The notes under the pieces are model-generated. The model was not told the DNA's origin. It was given only the letters and a program-made list of their open reading frames with translations, and ran no database searches. Below are positions 52,800 to 64,000 of a stretch of DNA of 64,000 bases, piece by piece (the stretch's first letter is position 1; each line of letters begins with the position of its first letter). The position numbers were made by a program, and so were the translations under genes. Source of the stretch: Linnemannia hyalina (lineage: Eukaryota; Mortierellomycota; Mortierellomycetes; Mortierellales; Mortierellaceae); contig JAHRHY010000002.1 of assembly GCA_019671135.1 (NCBI GenBank), positions 3,239,501 to 3,303,500 of the forward strand, written 5' to 3'.

Positions 52800-55700
52800 C
52801 TACCAACGCGAGTTGATGTCCTCCTTCCAGGCCTGGATCACATCCTTGTCGCCCGTCAGGTACAGAACCATTGCATCATCCACCACACGAAGAACTATTT
52901 CAAGAAGAGGGAAGAAAAGAAAGATACCATGTCAGCGCTCAGATCTCAACATACATCAGTTCATCTTCAAATACATCCAAGCATGGAGCAAAAGTTCTTA
53001 CCATCGTTGCCAATGACTTGGGCGGGGTGGAGACGCGACTCGAGTTGAAGAACACGCTGGAGCTCCAAGTTCTTGGCCACAGCATTCGCAGCATCCCCTC
53101 CAGCACCTCCCACTCCACCACTCGCACCACCAGTACCGCTGGCCGAGCCTCCACCGTTTGAGGCACCAGCGGACGAACCCAGTGTAACACTGCTTCCGTT
53201 CATGGCGGCCAAACTTCCGGCCAGACCTCCAGAGACCGGCTTGCCAGTGATGGGGTTACACTGGATCATGATATCGTTGAACAAGATGAACAGGAACGAC
53301 TTTTCGACCGTCTCCTCCGACAGGTGATGGACCGTCATGTCTCCCGTAGGAGCCGATGGGGCAGCAGCTGCAGCAGGAGTACCAGCGGCGGCGAGGAGGG
53401 ATGACGAAGACTTGTTATCCAGTCCCATCATCGACACATTCCTGGTAACCACACGGATCAAATGCAACATACCCTCCCTCACAACCTTGCGATGAGGCTG
53501 AACAAGCGGGGTCTTGTACTGTCCAATGATGCGGTTCTGGACGAGCAAGACCTTCTCATGGTTCTCATACTGTCGCTTCCGCTCGTTCATCTCATCCGCA
53601 CGGGTCGAGATCTCTTCCAGCGCCGTCGCAATGTCCTGGTAATCTACATGGTCGACCCAGGTGTTCTCGAGCAGATCCTGGAGCAAGAGCTTGTAACGAG
53701 GGATACGCTGGACAGGGAGGAGCAAGTAACCCTGGAGGGCGAGCTGGGTGTGGTTCGGGTGCTTCGCACATCTTCTCAGGAACTCCTTCATCTTCTTCTT
53801 GTGCTTAGCCTGTGTCAACTGGGTCTGGAGGACCCGGAGGGCATTGTCAAAGTTGTTGATGTAGAAGCTGTACATCTTCATATAAGCCACGTGCTCGGCA
53901 AAAACTCGACCGATCCTGTCCTCAACCTTGATCGCTGTTGTCGCGGAAGTGGCAGGTGTGGTCGGCGCGGTGGCAGATGACTCGGAGAGGGCCTGGGAGT
54001 CCCGGTTGGTTGTCTCATCCTGCTGCTCCTGGCTGCTGCTGATGGCAGAGATGTCAGAGGCCTGCTTGGATCCACTGTCGGGGACCAAAGCTGTGGACGA
54101 AGAAGCAGCCGAAGAAGGGGCGGAGGGGTCCGACAAGAACTGGGAAGATGAAGTCGGCACAGGGCTGACGGGACTCATCATCTGCGCCGCCAAGGTGTCC
54201 TTACCCTGCTGGGAAGCAGAAGCAGCTGCAGCTTCAAACTGCGAGATCTTGTACGCCTTCTCCAGCTCGGGCAAGAAATGGTTCGCGTGGAAGGTATAGA
54301 TTGCCTGGGCGTTCGAAAAGACCGCCTTGTGATCACCGGGGGGCATGATTTGCAAGGCCGGGGTAAGATAGATCTCAACCAACCCCTTGAGCCCCTCAAC
54401 GTAGGTCCTCTCAGTCGTCATAATCTCCTCAACAATCCTGCGACGTCTTGAAGCCTGAGCCCGCAATTTGGCCAGACGAACCTCCTCGCTCTTGGCCAAT
54501 TGATCCTGCTTCTCCTGCTCCAGAATCGCATCATCCGTAGGTTCGTCAGAGTCCTTGTTGGCCTGGGAAGAAGCAGGGGTGTTGGCATTGCCGCCGCCCA
54601 ATCCTGCAGGCGCCGCGCGCTCAGCGTTCCAGACACGACGCCAGGCGTAAACCTCTTCCCACTCGGAAGAATCAGGGTCAAGGTCGTGAAGGTCCTTGAG
54701 GTATTGCATCAGAGGCTTGATGTGGGCTGCACTCTGGCCATACCGAGGAGTCGCCGCATTCCAGTTGTTACCTGGTCCTGCGGACTGGTTGCTCGAAAGT
54801 CCCATGATAGGCGACGAAGGGAGAGGAGTCGTAGGCGAATGAACGGACGACAGCCGGTGCTGCTGTTGAGAAAATGCATCCAGATCCATCGCCTCAGAGT
54901 CAATCTCGGTTCCCTGGGTGACCTGGCTCTCCATACTCATGTAGCTATACCGGTAGTCGCGTTCTTTCCTCTGGGAAGGGTCAAAAGAAGACGAGAGCTG
55001 GTGGGTACCGTCGCGAGAGGCAAAGGGGTTTCCCAAGGGCAAATGTCCTGTGCTCTTGTTCTGATGACGGTTTCCAATGATCCTTGTCGAAGCACCAAGC
55101 TCAGGGGTCGGGGTCGAACTACCGCCGACAACTCCATATCCAGAATCCCGGATAGGTTGCTGTCCATCCAACAGGTCCAAAGCACCGCCGTTGCTGGAGT
55201 GAAGGGAAGTCATGGACGCGTTGTTGGCCTGAAGGTTGCCGAGCTCGTTAGAGTTGGTCCGCTTATGGAACCGGTCCTTGACCCACCTGTTGATGCCTCC
55301 CGAGGTAGCTCTCCTGCTGACACCATGGTTGGATCCACGAGAGTTGGGCTTGGACTCTGTTGGCTCCTGAGGGTGAGATGCCTCCGACTCGAGATCTCCC
55401 GCTGAAAGGTCGACATCACTGCTGAAGGAGTAGCGCTTGGGGTCGTTGATCCTGGCCGAGACCGTAGCTGAAGAGTTGTTGTTGTCCTTTAACGATGCCT
55501 TGCTGTTCTTGCGAATCGACTTGAACATTTTGCTGAACGACAAGGGGTGGGGCGACGAAGAATGTATCTCTGTCAGGGGCGTCAGGGTCGAGGTCGAGAC
55601 TGACCGTTCCCGTCTAGTAGCCGCTGCAGCTGCACCGTCGGTACCCATAGAGGCTGCGATGTACGCTCCAGAAGAAGTCGAGATGGTGTTGGACTTGTTG

Positions 55701-58700
55701 TTGTTGTAATCCAAGGCAGCAGAGTTCAGTAGGTCGTCCGTCGAGGCATTACTGTCCCGCTTCTGAAGACCAATGAGGGTCATCAAATCGCCATGAGATC
55801 GACGCTTGGCCAGAACAGGGACACCGCCATTGTTGCCACGTCTAGGCTGCAGAGGAGCGACCGACCTCCTCCATGGTTCATACATTCCTCCTCCTGTAGA
55901 CATCTTCCTGACGCCAGAACTGTTTCCAGAATCGCCATAAGGGTCATCGCCGAGGTAGGACTGGCGTGCAGACGTCGAGGCCTGGGAATCGGTGTCGTCC
56001 GACATGAGGGGTTGAAGCAGGTCTGAGAAGGGCTGGACAAACTGGTTTCCGTCGACCAAGAGGAGTGTGAGGGTTGACGAGAGCATGTAGAGCGATGGAG
56101 GGAGGGACTTGAGCTGGTTATGCCTTACATCCAGTTGACGAAGGGCTTTGAGTCGTCCAACAATGGGATCTATGTAGATTACAAAAAGTGAACCATTGGT
56201 CAGCGCGAAATTATTATTTTTTGATAATATGCGAGTTATAAAACAGCATCAAATGTACGAAATCAAGGGGTCAAAAAAGCAAGAAAAAGACAAAAGGCAA
56301 GAAAAAAATTTGGCGGGACGAACAAGAACCACGAGGTAATGAGGAGTACAAAAGTACAAGGATCAACAAAAGAAGGGAGGAAAGGAGGGGCAAGAAAGTG
56401 AGTAACAAGGGTAAGAAAAAAAGCACTTACTCAGAAGATAGAACTGGTTATTCCGCACATCGAGAACTTCCAGGCGAGCCATTCGCTGGATGGTATCGGG
56501 CAGCTTGTACAGCTTGTTGTTCGACAGATAGAGCTCCTTCAGACGAGTCAACAGACCCAACTCGGGAGGGAGGATCTCCAATTGGTTGTCGCACAAGTCC
56601 AGCACTTGGAGATGGTGAAGAACCGTCAGACTGGTGATGGGCGTCAGGATCTGGACCAAGTTGTAGGCGAGGCGCAGATGAGTGATGGCTAGCAGAGACA
56701 AAAAAACAAGGGTAACAAAGGCCAAGCAGAGCATGGTTTCCAGTTTCGTTTTGTTAGTGGGTGGTGACAGCACAGTTATCTCGCTCCGTTTTCATAATCC
56801 TTCCCGTTCAACCAAATAACTGAGCAACAAGACTCCAAGAGATCAACAAACACTTACTGGACGGCAGACCCGAGGGAACTTCAGTCAGTCCCCTCTTACT
56901 CAGATCCATGATAGACACGCCCTGCTGGTTAGGGTCGATGGTCAAGAGAGCCGTGGACCAATCAGCATCCGAGACTTCCGAGAGTCGGCTCCCCAAAGCT
57001 CCACCATCTCCACCTCCCTGCAACAGTACTTTCGAATCGCTTCCTCCTACTCGTTTGCTGCTACTGTCTGATCCTGAATCTTTGAGAGCAAAGAGCGGCT
57101 CAAACGACAATGAATTGCCGCCAATACTGCCACCACCTCCTCCAATGGCTCCTCCTCCACCAATCGCCCCACCTCCATACGGTCCCTTGAGCTTCTGGTG
57201 ACCAGTCGTGTTGGAACGGGTAATGGATGACAGAGCCTCCGACGCCCCGGAGTTGGAGGAGTTGTTGGCAACAGAGAGGGCTGAAGCCAATGAAGTCGAC
57301 ATGGCCGGCAAGGTCGTCGAGCCCATGGTCGACACTCGTTTCCTCTGCATGCTCTTCTCGGGCACAGGTGGCAAATCCAATTCATCTCCCAGCGACTTGC
57401 GCTGTCCACGCTTCGCCAAATATGGGATATTGTGCTCGCCGCCATTGCTCGGCAATCTTGATCCTGCCGCCATAACTGCCGCCGAAAGAGCACTACCACC
57501 ATCCGTGGACGATTGGCGAAGTTGCGATTGCTGAAGCCGGGTGTACTGCGCCTGCAAATGCTTGGAATACAACTCCTCCCGATCGTCGATCTCACTGTCC
57601 TCGTACTCCTCACTCTCAAAGTCGGCACTCGAAGACGCCGACACATCAAACGTGAACAACAAATGGCCTGGCCCACCACTCTGCCTCCGAGGTCGGTAAT
57701 CGGGCCCGTATCCTGAGCTTCCTTGCCGCGGCCTGGGTGTCAGCGCATCCTGGTCGTGATCTGTTTCAGAGTGTCGGTTCAGCCTGGACGGTCGCTTTGC
57801 GCCGGCACTGTTGGCTCTAGCCAGACTCTTGGGTGGCGCCACGGGCGACGGCGAGACTGGCCCTTGAGAGTATGGAACTCCTCCACTGCCGACAACTGAT
57901 CGATTGCTACCACCAGTAGTCGATGTTCCTGATATCGTGATTCCAGGCACATCTGACATCCAGCTCTCGCGCACTTTATCCCTGGAAGAAGTGTCCTTGA
58001 GGATGGGTCGTGGCATGATGACGGGCATATGAGCAAGTCCAGACGTCGACGCTGTGGAACTCTCACGCCTGCGTGATGAAGAGGCAACAGCGGCAGAGGG
58101 GGAGGAGAACAAGGACAAGGAAGGGGAAGGGTCGGTCGGAAGGGAATGAAGGGGCGACAATATCGACGGGGAGGTCGCCCTTCGCCTGCCTGGACTTGCA
58201 TTCAGCAGCGTTGGCATTTCTAAATTGTCAGAGACGTAGTTGTTGTTGGAGGTGGACGGTGTGGTGGGCAGAGGCGGGAGGTGATTGACAGGAGGTGGTA
58301 TTGACGAAAATCCAGCTATTGATCCTTCATTTCCCCCTGAACTCGTCGTCGTCGTAAGAGCTGATTTTGGCAGTGAGTTTCGTCGGATACCAGTCGCCAC
58401 TCCGATCTGGGACTCTTGTCGAAGTTTGTTCCTGGACTTTGCTGCGCGGACGCTCTTGAGGGTGAGAGGGATGTAATTTTCAGGAGGGACCGTGGCGACA
58501 AGTGGGGTGGCCATGGCTGTCGTTGTTGTAGTGGTTGACGAGGCGGTTGAGGTACAAGCAGAGGTACCCAAAGGATTGTAGTCGTTGAGGGAAGGGAAGG
58601 AAAGACGATTGGAAACAGGAGAGGCTCCTGAAGCGAGGGTATCCTGTGGGGTTTGCCGCCGTTTTGAGGTGTTATTGTTGTTGTCAATGTTGTTGTTGTC

Positions 58701-58724
58701 GTCTTCGTCGTGATCTGCCCTCAT
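52800..58724 (-). CDS. Leucine-rich-repeat RhoGEF (DH-PH) protein
   Basis: Four exons (58724-56858, 56688-56431, 56169-53002, 52894-52800) encode about 1,795 residues. Residues 1-580 are Ser/Thr/Pro/Gly-rich and disordered. A short leucine-rich-repeat block follows (about 595-760) with ITHLRLAYNLVQILTPI, LQVLDLCDNQLEILPPELG, RLKELYLSNNKLYKLPDTIQ, then LRQLDVRHNQLKSLPPSLY. A second disordered Ser-rich stretch leads to the DH domain (about 1280-1580), containing EEIMTTERTYVEGLKGLVE and the CR3 core LLLPVQRIPRYKLLLQDLLE. A PH-like domain with EKSFLFILFNDIMIQCN and the closing AWKEDINSRW ends the protein. The DH motif shows a GDP/GTP exchange factor for a Rho-type GTPase; which one is unknown. 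Start 58724 is preferred over an in-frame upstream ATG at 59492. Confidence 0.93.
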
Positions 58725-61700
58725 ATGTTGTGTGGTTGAGGAGGGGTTTCGTGGTCGAGAGTGTTCTGACGGCAAGCTGCTTGGGGACAAGTTGGCTGTG
58801 AAGGGGGAAGAAGATATAAAGAGAGAGAGAGAGATAGAGAAAGAGAAGGGAGGAAAGAGAGAAAAAGGGAGAAGGAGAGAAAAAGAATAAAGAGTGAGAG
58901 CGAGAAAGTGTGTGTGTAATGCAGAGAATAAAAAAAGTAAGGTAAAGAGCAGAGAGCAAGCGAGAAGAAGAAATAAGGAGTGACAAGAATAGGTGAAGAG
59001 GAATAAGAGCAGAAGCCCAAAGTGGGGTTGGGTATGTACGTGAATGTATGATATTATGAGCACAACAATTGAAAGGTACAAAAAAGGGCGGGTAAATTGT
59101 AAATAGAGTGCGAGAGGAGAGAGAGAGAGGAAGGGTGAGTGGTGAGCAGAAAGAAACGAGGTGAAGAGGATGCAAGTGAAATGGGGACAAGCATAAAAAA
59201 AGAGAGTGAAAGGAAGGAAAAGGTGAGGAAGAAGAAAAGGAAAGAAGAGATTGATTGGTTTGTTAGATTGTTTGTCTGATGGCGACGAGGAAGAGACATA
59301 AAAGTATGAGACAATTTCACAAAGAAAAGAAGGGAAAAGTGAGACTGATATGCATTTTAACCCATTTTCATTCGTTGTTGATGTTCCTTCTGTTCTTTCC
59401 CTTGTGAACCACATCCAATGTTCTTTCCTTTGCACTTCCAAGGAACCACCGCTGTCCTTCTCATTCTTGTTATCCTCGTAACTCTCTCTCACTCTCTTGT
59501 CATTAACCCTCCATTCCCTGTGTGTATGTGTATGAGATGTCTCCCTGCCCTGTCTTTTCTTTCATATCCTCACTTTTGCTTGTCCCTGTCCCTGTTTAGT
59601 CCGTCCGTCCGTTTATCCCTTCGCTATTGTTGTTGCTATATTTTGTCCCTGACAAACAGCAACGAACCACCCATCTGCATCGCATCTCCTCGACCCTTCC
59701 TTTCCGGTCCCTCGCCTCCCAGCATCACCTCACTTCGATGCTGCCCTCTCTCTCCCACACACACTGATATTCAGGTACGAGACACAAAAAGCAGCACCCG
59801 GACCACCCAAAGAGATTGAACTGTGATAAATACACACATATACACACAGCCAAGCCAATGGGAAACACCACTTGTTTGAGCATCAAGCAACAAGCAACAG
59901 TAGATCGATCTATGTGTGTAACAACAACAACGAAAGAGCAAAAAAAGGCGAACCATAACGTTCCATGTTTGCGATTGACACTTTTTTTTGACAGTGTCTC
60001 AGAAAGTCTCCATTCCTCTCTGTATCTGCTCTCTGCTCCCTTTCAAAGTATTTACCGAGACCAACTAAAACGAAAAAAGGCGCGTGTAATGCGTGTGGTG
60101 GTGGTGAGCGTCGTGTCGAGAAGGATTGGTCGTGAAAAAAAGGTCGTCAAAACGTGAAAATGGGGTCGAGAGATAGATATCTGTGTTTGCTGTGTGTGAT
60201 GATGATGATGAGGACGATGAGGATGATGACGTGATAGCAGGATAGCAAAAGTGATGGGGAAGAGTCGCGGTAGGGATGAGGATTGTAAGGGTAAAAGAAA
60301 GTGGTGTCGTGCTTTGGTCGAGAGCAAGGTGACAAGTGAGGGGGAGCGAATTGTTCTTGGAGGGGATTCGCCAACGAAGCAAAGGAAGAGAGGAAGAGAA
60401 GGAAGAGAGAGAGAGGGAAGAAGGGGGGAAAAAAAAGAGAGAGAGAGACAAGGAAAGGAGAAGGTGCAACGACGAGGGAATAACGAGGGTAGAAGAGCGG
60501 AAAAGAGATAGAACGAGAAAAACAAAACATAATAAAAAGGATAACGACGCAACAACAGCGACAACAAGGAACGACAAAGACACGATGTGAAAAAAAACCA
60601 TTAATGCAAATAAGCATCCGATCCATCATATATGCAAATAAATATATAAAGAAGCATTTCTTTTTTTTTTATCTCGTTTGTTTGCATCGTGAACTCGATC
60701 ATGCGCTCGCTGGAGCCCCCCCAACCCAACTCGTCCCAGCCCACATCCCTCAACCCACATCCCTCGCCCAGACCGTTGTTGTGTTTGTTTGTTTTTCCTG
60801 CTTTTGTCATCTTTCCTGCACCGATTTCATGCCACACTATCCACTTCATTCTTCATTCTACACCAAACACGACACTCTACTCATTCGCTTACCCCTCCTC
60901 TGCTCCTTTTTTTCAAGCCAAGGATGCTTCAGCACAATGTAAATCGAAAAAAGAAACAACCTATGGCCCCACTCCATGGCCCGATTTTTACTCTCATCCC
61001 AATCAGTCATGACCGTCGAAAAAAACACAATAAAGGTTTGAATGCCCAACTCTACTCGGACAAGCAATTGTCTCCTGAAATCCCTTCTTTTTTTCTTTTC
61101 ATTCTTTCCTTTGCCTCTTTGTCAACCAAGTCACCCCGTCCGTGCCTAGCTCAAAATATCACCCCTTCCCTCTCTCCTTCTTTCCTCATTTCCCCCTCCT
61201 GTCCGCTCGCTCTCACCTTCTTCACCCTCTCCTTGATCATTGTCGTGCTCCCTCTCCCTCCCCCTTCTCCCTTTTACCTTTCTCTCCCACCCCCTCGCAT
61301 TCAGGGCGTCAACGACAACATGGCTTCCCAGGTGCCTGCTGCAGTACCCAAGATGCTACTACTGCTAGCTGCTGTTGGTCAATCATCTCTGTTACTGTTT
61401 GAAGGCACAATAATCTAGTACCTGGCCTTGCTTTATCCAAGTTCACTTCCTTCACAACTCCACTTTTTTTTTTTTTTTTCGAAAGGCCGAGGATGATCAA
61501 TATCTGTTCTCTTTCATTATTTTCATTCCTCCTCCTTTATGGCTCGGCCTTTCTCTTCCTCTAAACCGGGGTATATTACTGTTATTTGTCACAGTAAAAA
61601 AACAAAAGAGAGGGAGAGAGGAAGTAAAAGATACAACAAAGAAAGACAGACAGAGTCGGTGGTGGCAATGAAGACAATATTCCTCCGAGAAAGAAGAGAG

Positions 61701-61737
61701 CGGGAAGGAAAAGGAAAAAAAAAAAAAAAGATGCTTA
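58725..61737. other. Long intergenic region upstream of the LRR-RhoGEF gene
   Basis: No gene is seen in 3.0 kb. From 58800 to 59330 the plus strand is purine-rich with GAGAGAGAG runs, so the RhoGEF transcript would have a pyrimidine-rich leader. It keeps an open frame for 256 codons upstream of the chosen start. Further right, 60360-60520 is again GA-rich. 61140-61310 is C/T-rich, leading to a small ATG-initiated frame (from 61320) without family features. The right end is the 3' flank of the Ser-rich gene. Confidence 0.4.
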
Positions 61738-61800
61738 TCATTTAAACCCCCGCTCTTCATTCCCTGAACCTCCACACCCCGCTTCACATACAGACACCGT

Positions 61801-61835
<35 letters not shown>

Positions 61836-63794
61836 TTCCCAACAATAATTGACTGCACAAATAGCAAGTACTGTACCTGAACGAGTGCCCTCCAGATCCT
61901 TGGAAGAGAGTCGACGATGCGACGACTGAGCACTACCCCTCCTGCTACCATTCTTAGCAGCTGTCGCTGATGATGTTGTCGTCGTATTCACAGCCCCAAT
62001 GATTGGCGAAGGCTGCTGCTCCATAGGATCCTGTTGAAGGAAAGAAGAAGATCGAGACAAGGACGAAGTGTCCGATGTGATTGAAAGACGCGCTGTCGGA
62101 GGGAACGTGCTCTTGGTCGGCGAGTGTTGTGGGCTGGTTGGTTCAGAGAATGACATTGACACAGGACGCGAAGTGGCTGGGAGCAACGGGTGACTTCCTG
62201 ATCGCATACGTAGGATCGACTTGGGTCGCTGCTGCGCTTGTGGCGGGAGTGGCTGAGTATGCTTCAGGATAGAGACGGGTCGAGATGCTGCCATTGAATT
62301 TGAACCAGATCCTGTTGCCGAAACGGAGGAGGAGGAAGAGGAAGATGACACAGGCTCACCGGCAGCAGGAGTCGATGATGATCTTGAGCGTGTAGAAGAT
62401 ATCGTCGTCGATTTGCTATTGCCGTTGTCGCTGTTGTGCTTCGGCTTCCTGGCTGTACGTTCCTGGACGACAACGGATGCACCAACCAGATCGCGAGGCA
62501 AGGTCTCAGGTGGCTGTTCCAGATCAGAGTTATTACCCCAGTGGGGTCCACGTTGAATCACCGCTGCTCCTGCCTCCGCCGCCGAGTCTCCGTCTGGGCC
62601 CGTGTTGTTCGAGAAGGAGGACAAGGAAGAGGAAGACGAAGAAGTTGAAGAAGTCGCAGAAGTTCGTTTCGCATGGTAGTCGTCACCTTCAAGAGGCTGT
62701 TGTTGTTGTTGTTGTTGTTGTTGTTGTGGTAGTGGCTGCAACTGCTGTTGGTGTGGTTGCTGCTGGGCAATCGCATTGGATCGGATTCGCCCGGTTTTAC
62801 CGCCTTTTTTGACGCCATCTCCAACTCCCCCTGCTTCTGCTTCAGACCCTCCTGCTCCTGTAAATTGCTGCATTTGATTGACGCCACCAAACCCACCTAT
62901 GTCGCTTGCAATCGTCATCGAACGAGAATTTCTCTTGCTCGATGCACCACTGCTACTACCACTATCCGTCTGGTCCTCAACATACGAGACCACAATATCA
63001 AACCCCATCGTTGTCTTTGTCGGCTTGGCTGTTGCGGTTTCTGTTGTTGCGGTTTCTGTTGTTGCGGTTTCTGTGGTAACTGCGGTAGTGGTATTGGTGA
63101 CTGAGGAGGAGGTGCTGGGTGGGTATATGATCTGAGGTGGGCGGGTTTGGCTAGGCGACGTCAGGTTGACCGTCGGTGTCGACACTGTTGCTGTTGAAGT
63201 AAGGACAGGGATAGAGGGGAGAGTCGTAGAAGGAGGAGGAGACAGGAATAGGGGGGAGGTTGAGGGGAAAGATTTAGACATCAACTGAGCGTTGTCCTTG
63301 GCCGCGACGGTCGTCGTGGTTGTTGTGGAACCAGCGGGTCGGTGGTGGAAGGAGGAAGAGTTGACTGAGGAGACGGACGAAGACCGAGAAGATCTGCTCC
63401 AGGCCTTATTGTTGTTAGTGTTTTTTTTGTTATTGTCGTTGGTCACCAATTGACTCCCAGAAGGGACGACAGAAATGGTCGGGGTAAAGAAGCTCGAGTC
63501 TGCGTCTGCTGCTACCAAGGAACTTGCCGAGGAAACCACTGAGGCTGCCGAGAGTCGATAATTAGGGGTGACAATATCCATCGGTCCTGGATTGCTGCTA
63601 TTGTTGTCGTTTCCAGAAGTCGTTGTAGATGTTGTAGTAGGGGTGATGACGGTGTAGACAGGGATGGGGAACCCGAGTGCATCTTTGGGTTCACTGGAAG
63701 AGGACGATGAACTGGAGTCGGAGAGATTGGGGTCAGGGTGAACAGGTATTGCTGGCTTCTTTTGGAGGCCTCGAAGGAATCGGGGTAAACTCAT
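61738..63794 (-). CDS. Serine/threonine/glutamine-rich disordered protein, unknown function
   Basis: The main exon is 63794-61877; a short last exon 61763-61738 is proposed, giving 647 residues. The start MSLPRFLRGLQKKPAIPVH is basic and could be an amphipathic or short-linear-motif region. Almost all the rest is low complexity: Ser runs, Thr runs, TATTETATTETA-type repeats, and a Gln10 run near 62700-62730 within QQQPHQQQLQPLPQQ. Islands with more normal composition are DIVVSYVEDQTDSG, RPVSILKHTQPLPP and SPRPVSMSFSEPTSP-like proline-directed phosphosite stretches. No family is recognised. The C-terminus is uncertain: without splicing the frame continues through a poly-Phe stretch from the T30 run, which is implausible. 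Confidence 0.7.
61804..61833. repeat. A30 homopolymer (T30 in the transcript)
   Basis: Thirty uninterrupted A on the plus strand lie within the proposed last intron of the Ser-rich gene. In sense it is a T30 run 40 nt before the proposed acceptor, so it may act as the polypyrimidine tract. Confidence 0.85.
62699..62730 (-). repeat. CAA/CAG repeat coding for Gln10
   Basis: The plus strand carries about ten TTG/TTGT trinucleotide units, which read as consecutive glutamine codons in the Ser-rich protein. Confidence 0.85.
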
Positions 63795-64000
63795 GTTGAG
63801 ATTGTTGATGAGCCTCGGCGCTCTTTTTTTTTGAGGATGACGAAGGAGGAGGTCGTCGGTGTGATGAGGTTGGGTGAAGGTGAAGTAAGATTATGAAAGG
63901 TGAAAAGGGTGATGAGAGAGTGGATGGATGATCAGGGGAAAATAAGACAGAGGGTGTGAGGGAGAGAAAAGTGAGGCTAAGGAAGATAGTGCACTTAGGA
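63795..64000. other. Upstream flank of the Ser-rich gene at the window edge
   Basis: No gene is visible. The plus strand is A/G-rich (pyrimidine-rich in sense), the same pattern seen upstream of most other genes here. Confidence 0.4.

Noticed and set aside
60052..60629. Overlapping Ser/Leu/Phe-rich minus-strand open frames
   Set aside because: They arise in all three frames of a GA-rich tract and show no conserved motifs; composition artefact.

Overview
This window is nuclear DNA of a filamentous fungus. The genes are intron-dense, with GT-AG introns of about 50-300 nt, and intergenic spaces are short and pyrimidine/purine-skewed. Gene content (Vps1, Yrb1, Dbp10, Sec15, a Ssk2-type MAPKKK, a HAL/NPR-type kinase, a LEA_2 protein, a PARP and a DeSI-type peptidase) fits an early-diverging fungus. 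A Mortierella-like Mucoromycota member is my best guess, by inference only. I assembled 19 protein genes and 2 tRNA genes by joining exons by eye; exon limits are given in each entry.

Layout. 1-984: 3' end of the dynamin-like gene VPS1 (+). 1315-2420: DRAP deaminase of riboflavin synthesis (+). 2912-4754: Ran-binding protein 1 (+), with a 943-nt first intron. 5050-8754: DEAD-box helicase DBP10 (-). 9821-12838: ten-exon vacuolar-type amino-acid transporter (+) with a 9-nt microexon. 12940-15549: METTL25-like methyltransferase (-). 15801-15871: tRNA-Gly(GCC) (-). 16276-17220: secreted Pro/Ala-linker protein (-). 19161-21452: secreted acidic protein of unknown function (+). 21625-24027: HAL/NPR-type kinase (-). 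24729-27054: disordered/coiled-coil protein of unknown function (-). 27392-29035: DeSI-like PPPDE peptidase (-), eight tiny exons. 29291-29361: second, identical tRNA-Gly (-). 29547-30604: LEA_2 membrane protein (-). 31445-33819: PI-PLC-X-like phosphodiesterase (-). 35549-38219: nine-exon TM9SF nonaspanin (-). 38476-40778: BRCT-WGR-PARP (-). 41666-45540: 17-exon exocyst SEC15 (+). 45795-51145: SSK2-type MAPKKK (+). 52800-58724: leucine-rich-repeat RhoGEF (-). 61738-63794: Ser/Thr/Gln-rich disordered protein (-).

The genes do not form an evident pathway cluster. The mix is ordinary housekeeping and signalling: membrane traffic (VPS1, TM9SF, SEC15), nuclear transport and ribosome assembly (RanBP1, DBP10), stress signalling (HAL-type kinase, SSK2, RhoGEF) and DNA-damage or ubiquitin-like chemistry (PARP, DeSI). 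I see no mobile element, CRISPR array, virus-derived gene or biosynthetic cluster. The most notable observations are gene-structure oddities: a 9-nt microexon, an in-frame stop-free intron in SSK2, a terminal exon coding for three residues, and tiny-exon genes. Others are the duplicated tRNA with its flanks, unusual insertions in conserved enzymes, two secreted proteins with no recognisable family, and strand-asymmetric pyrimidine leaders.
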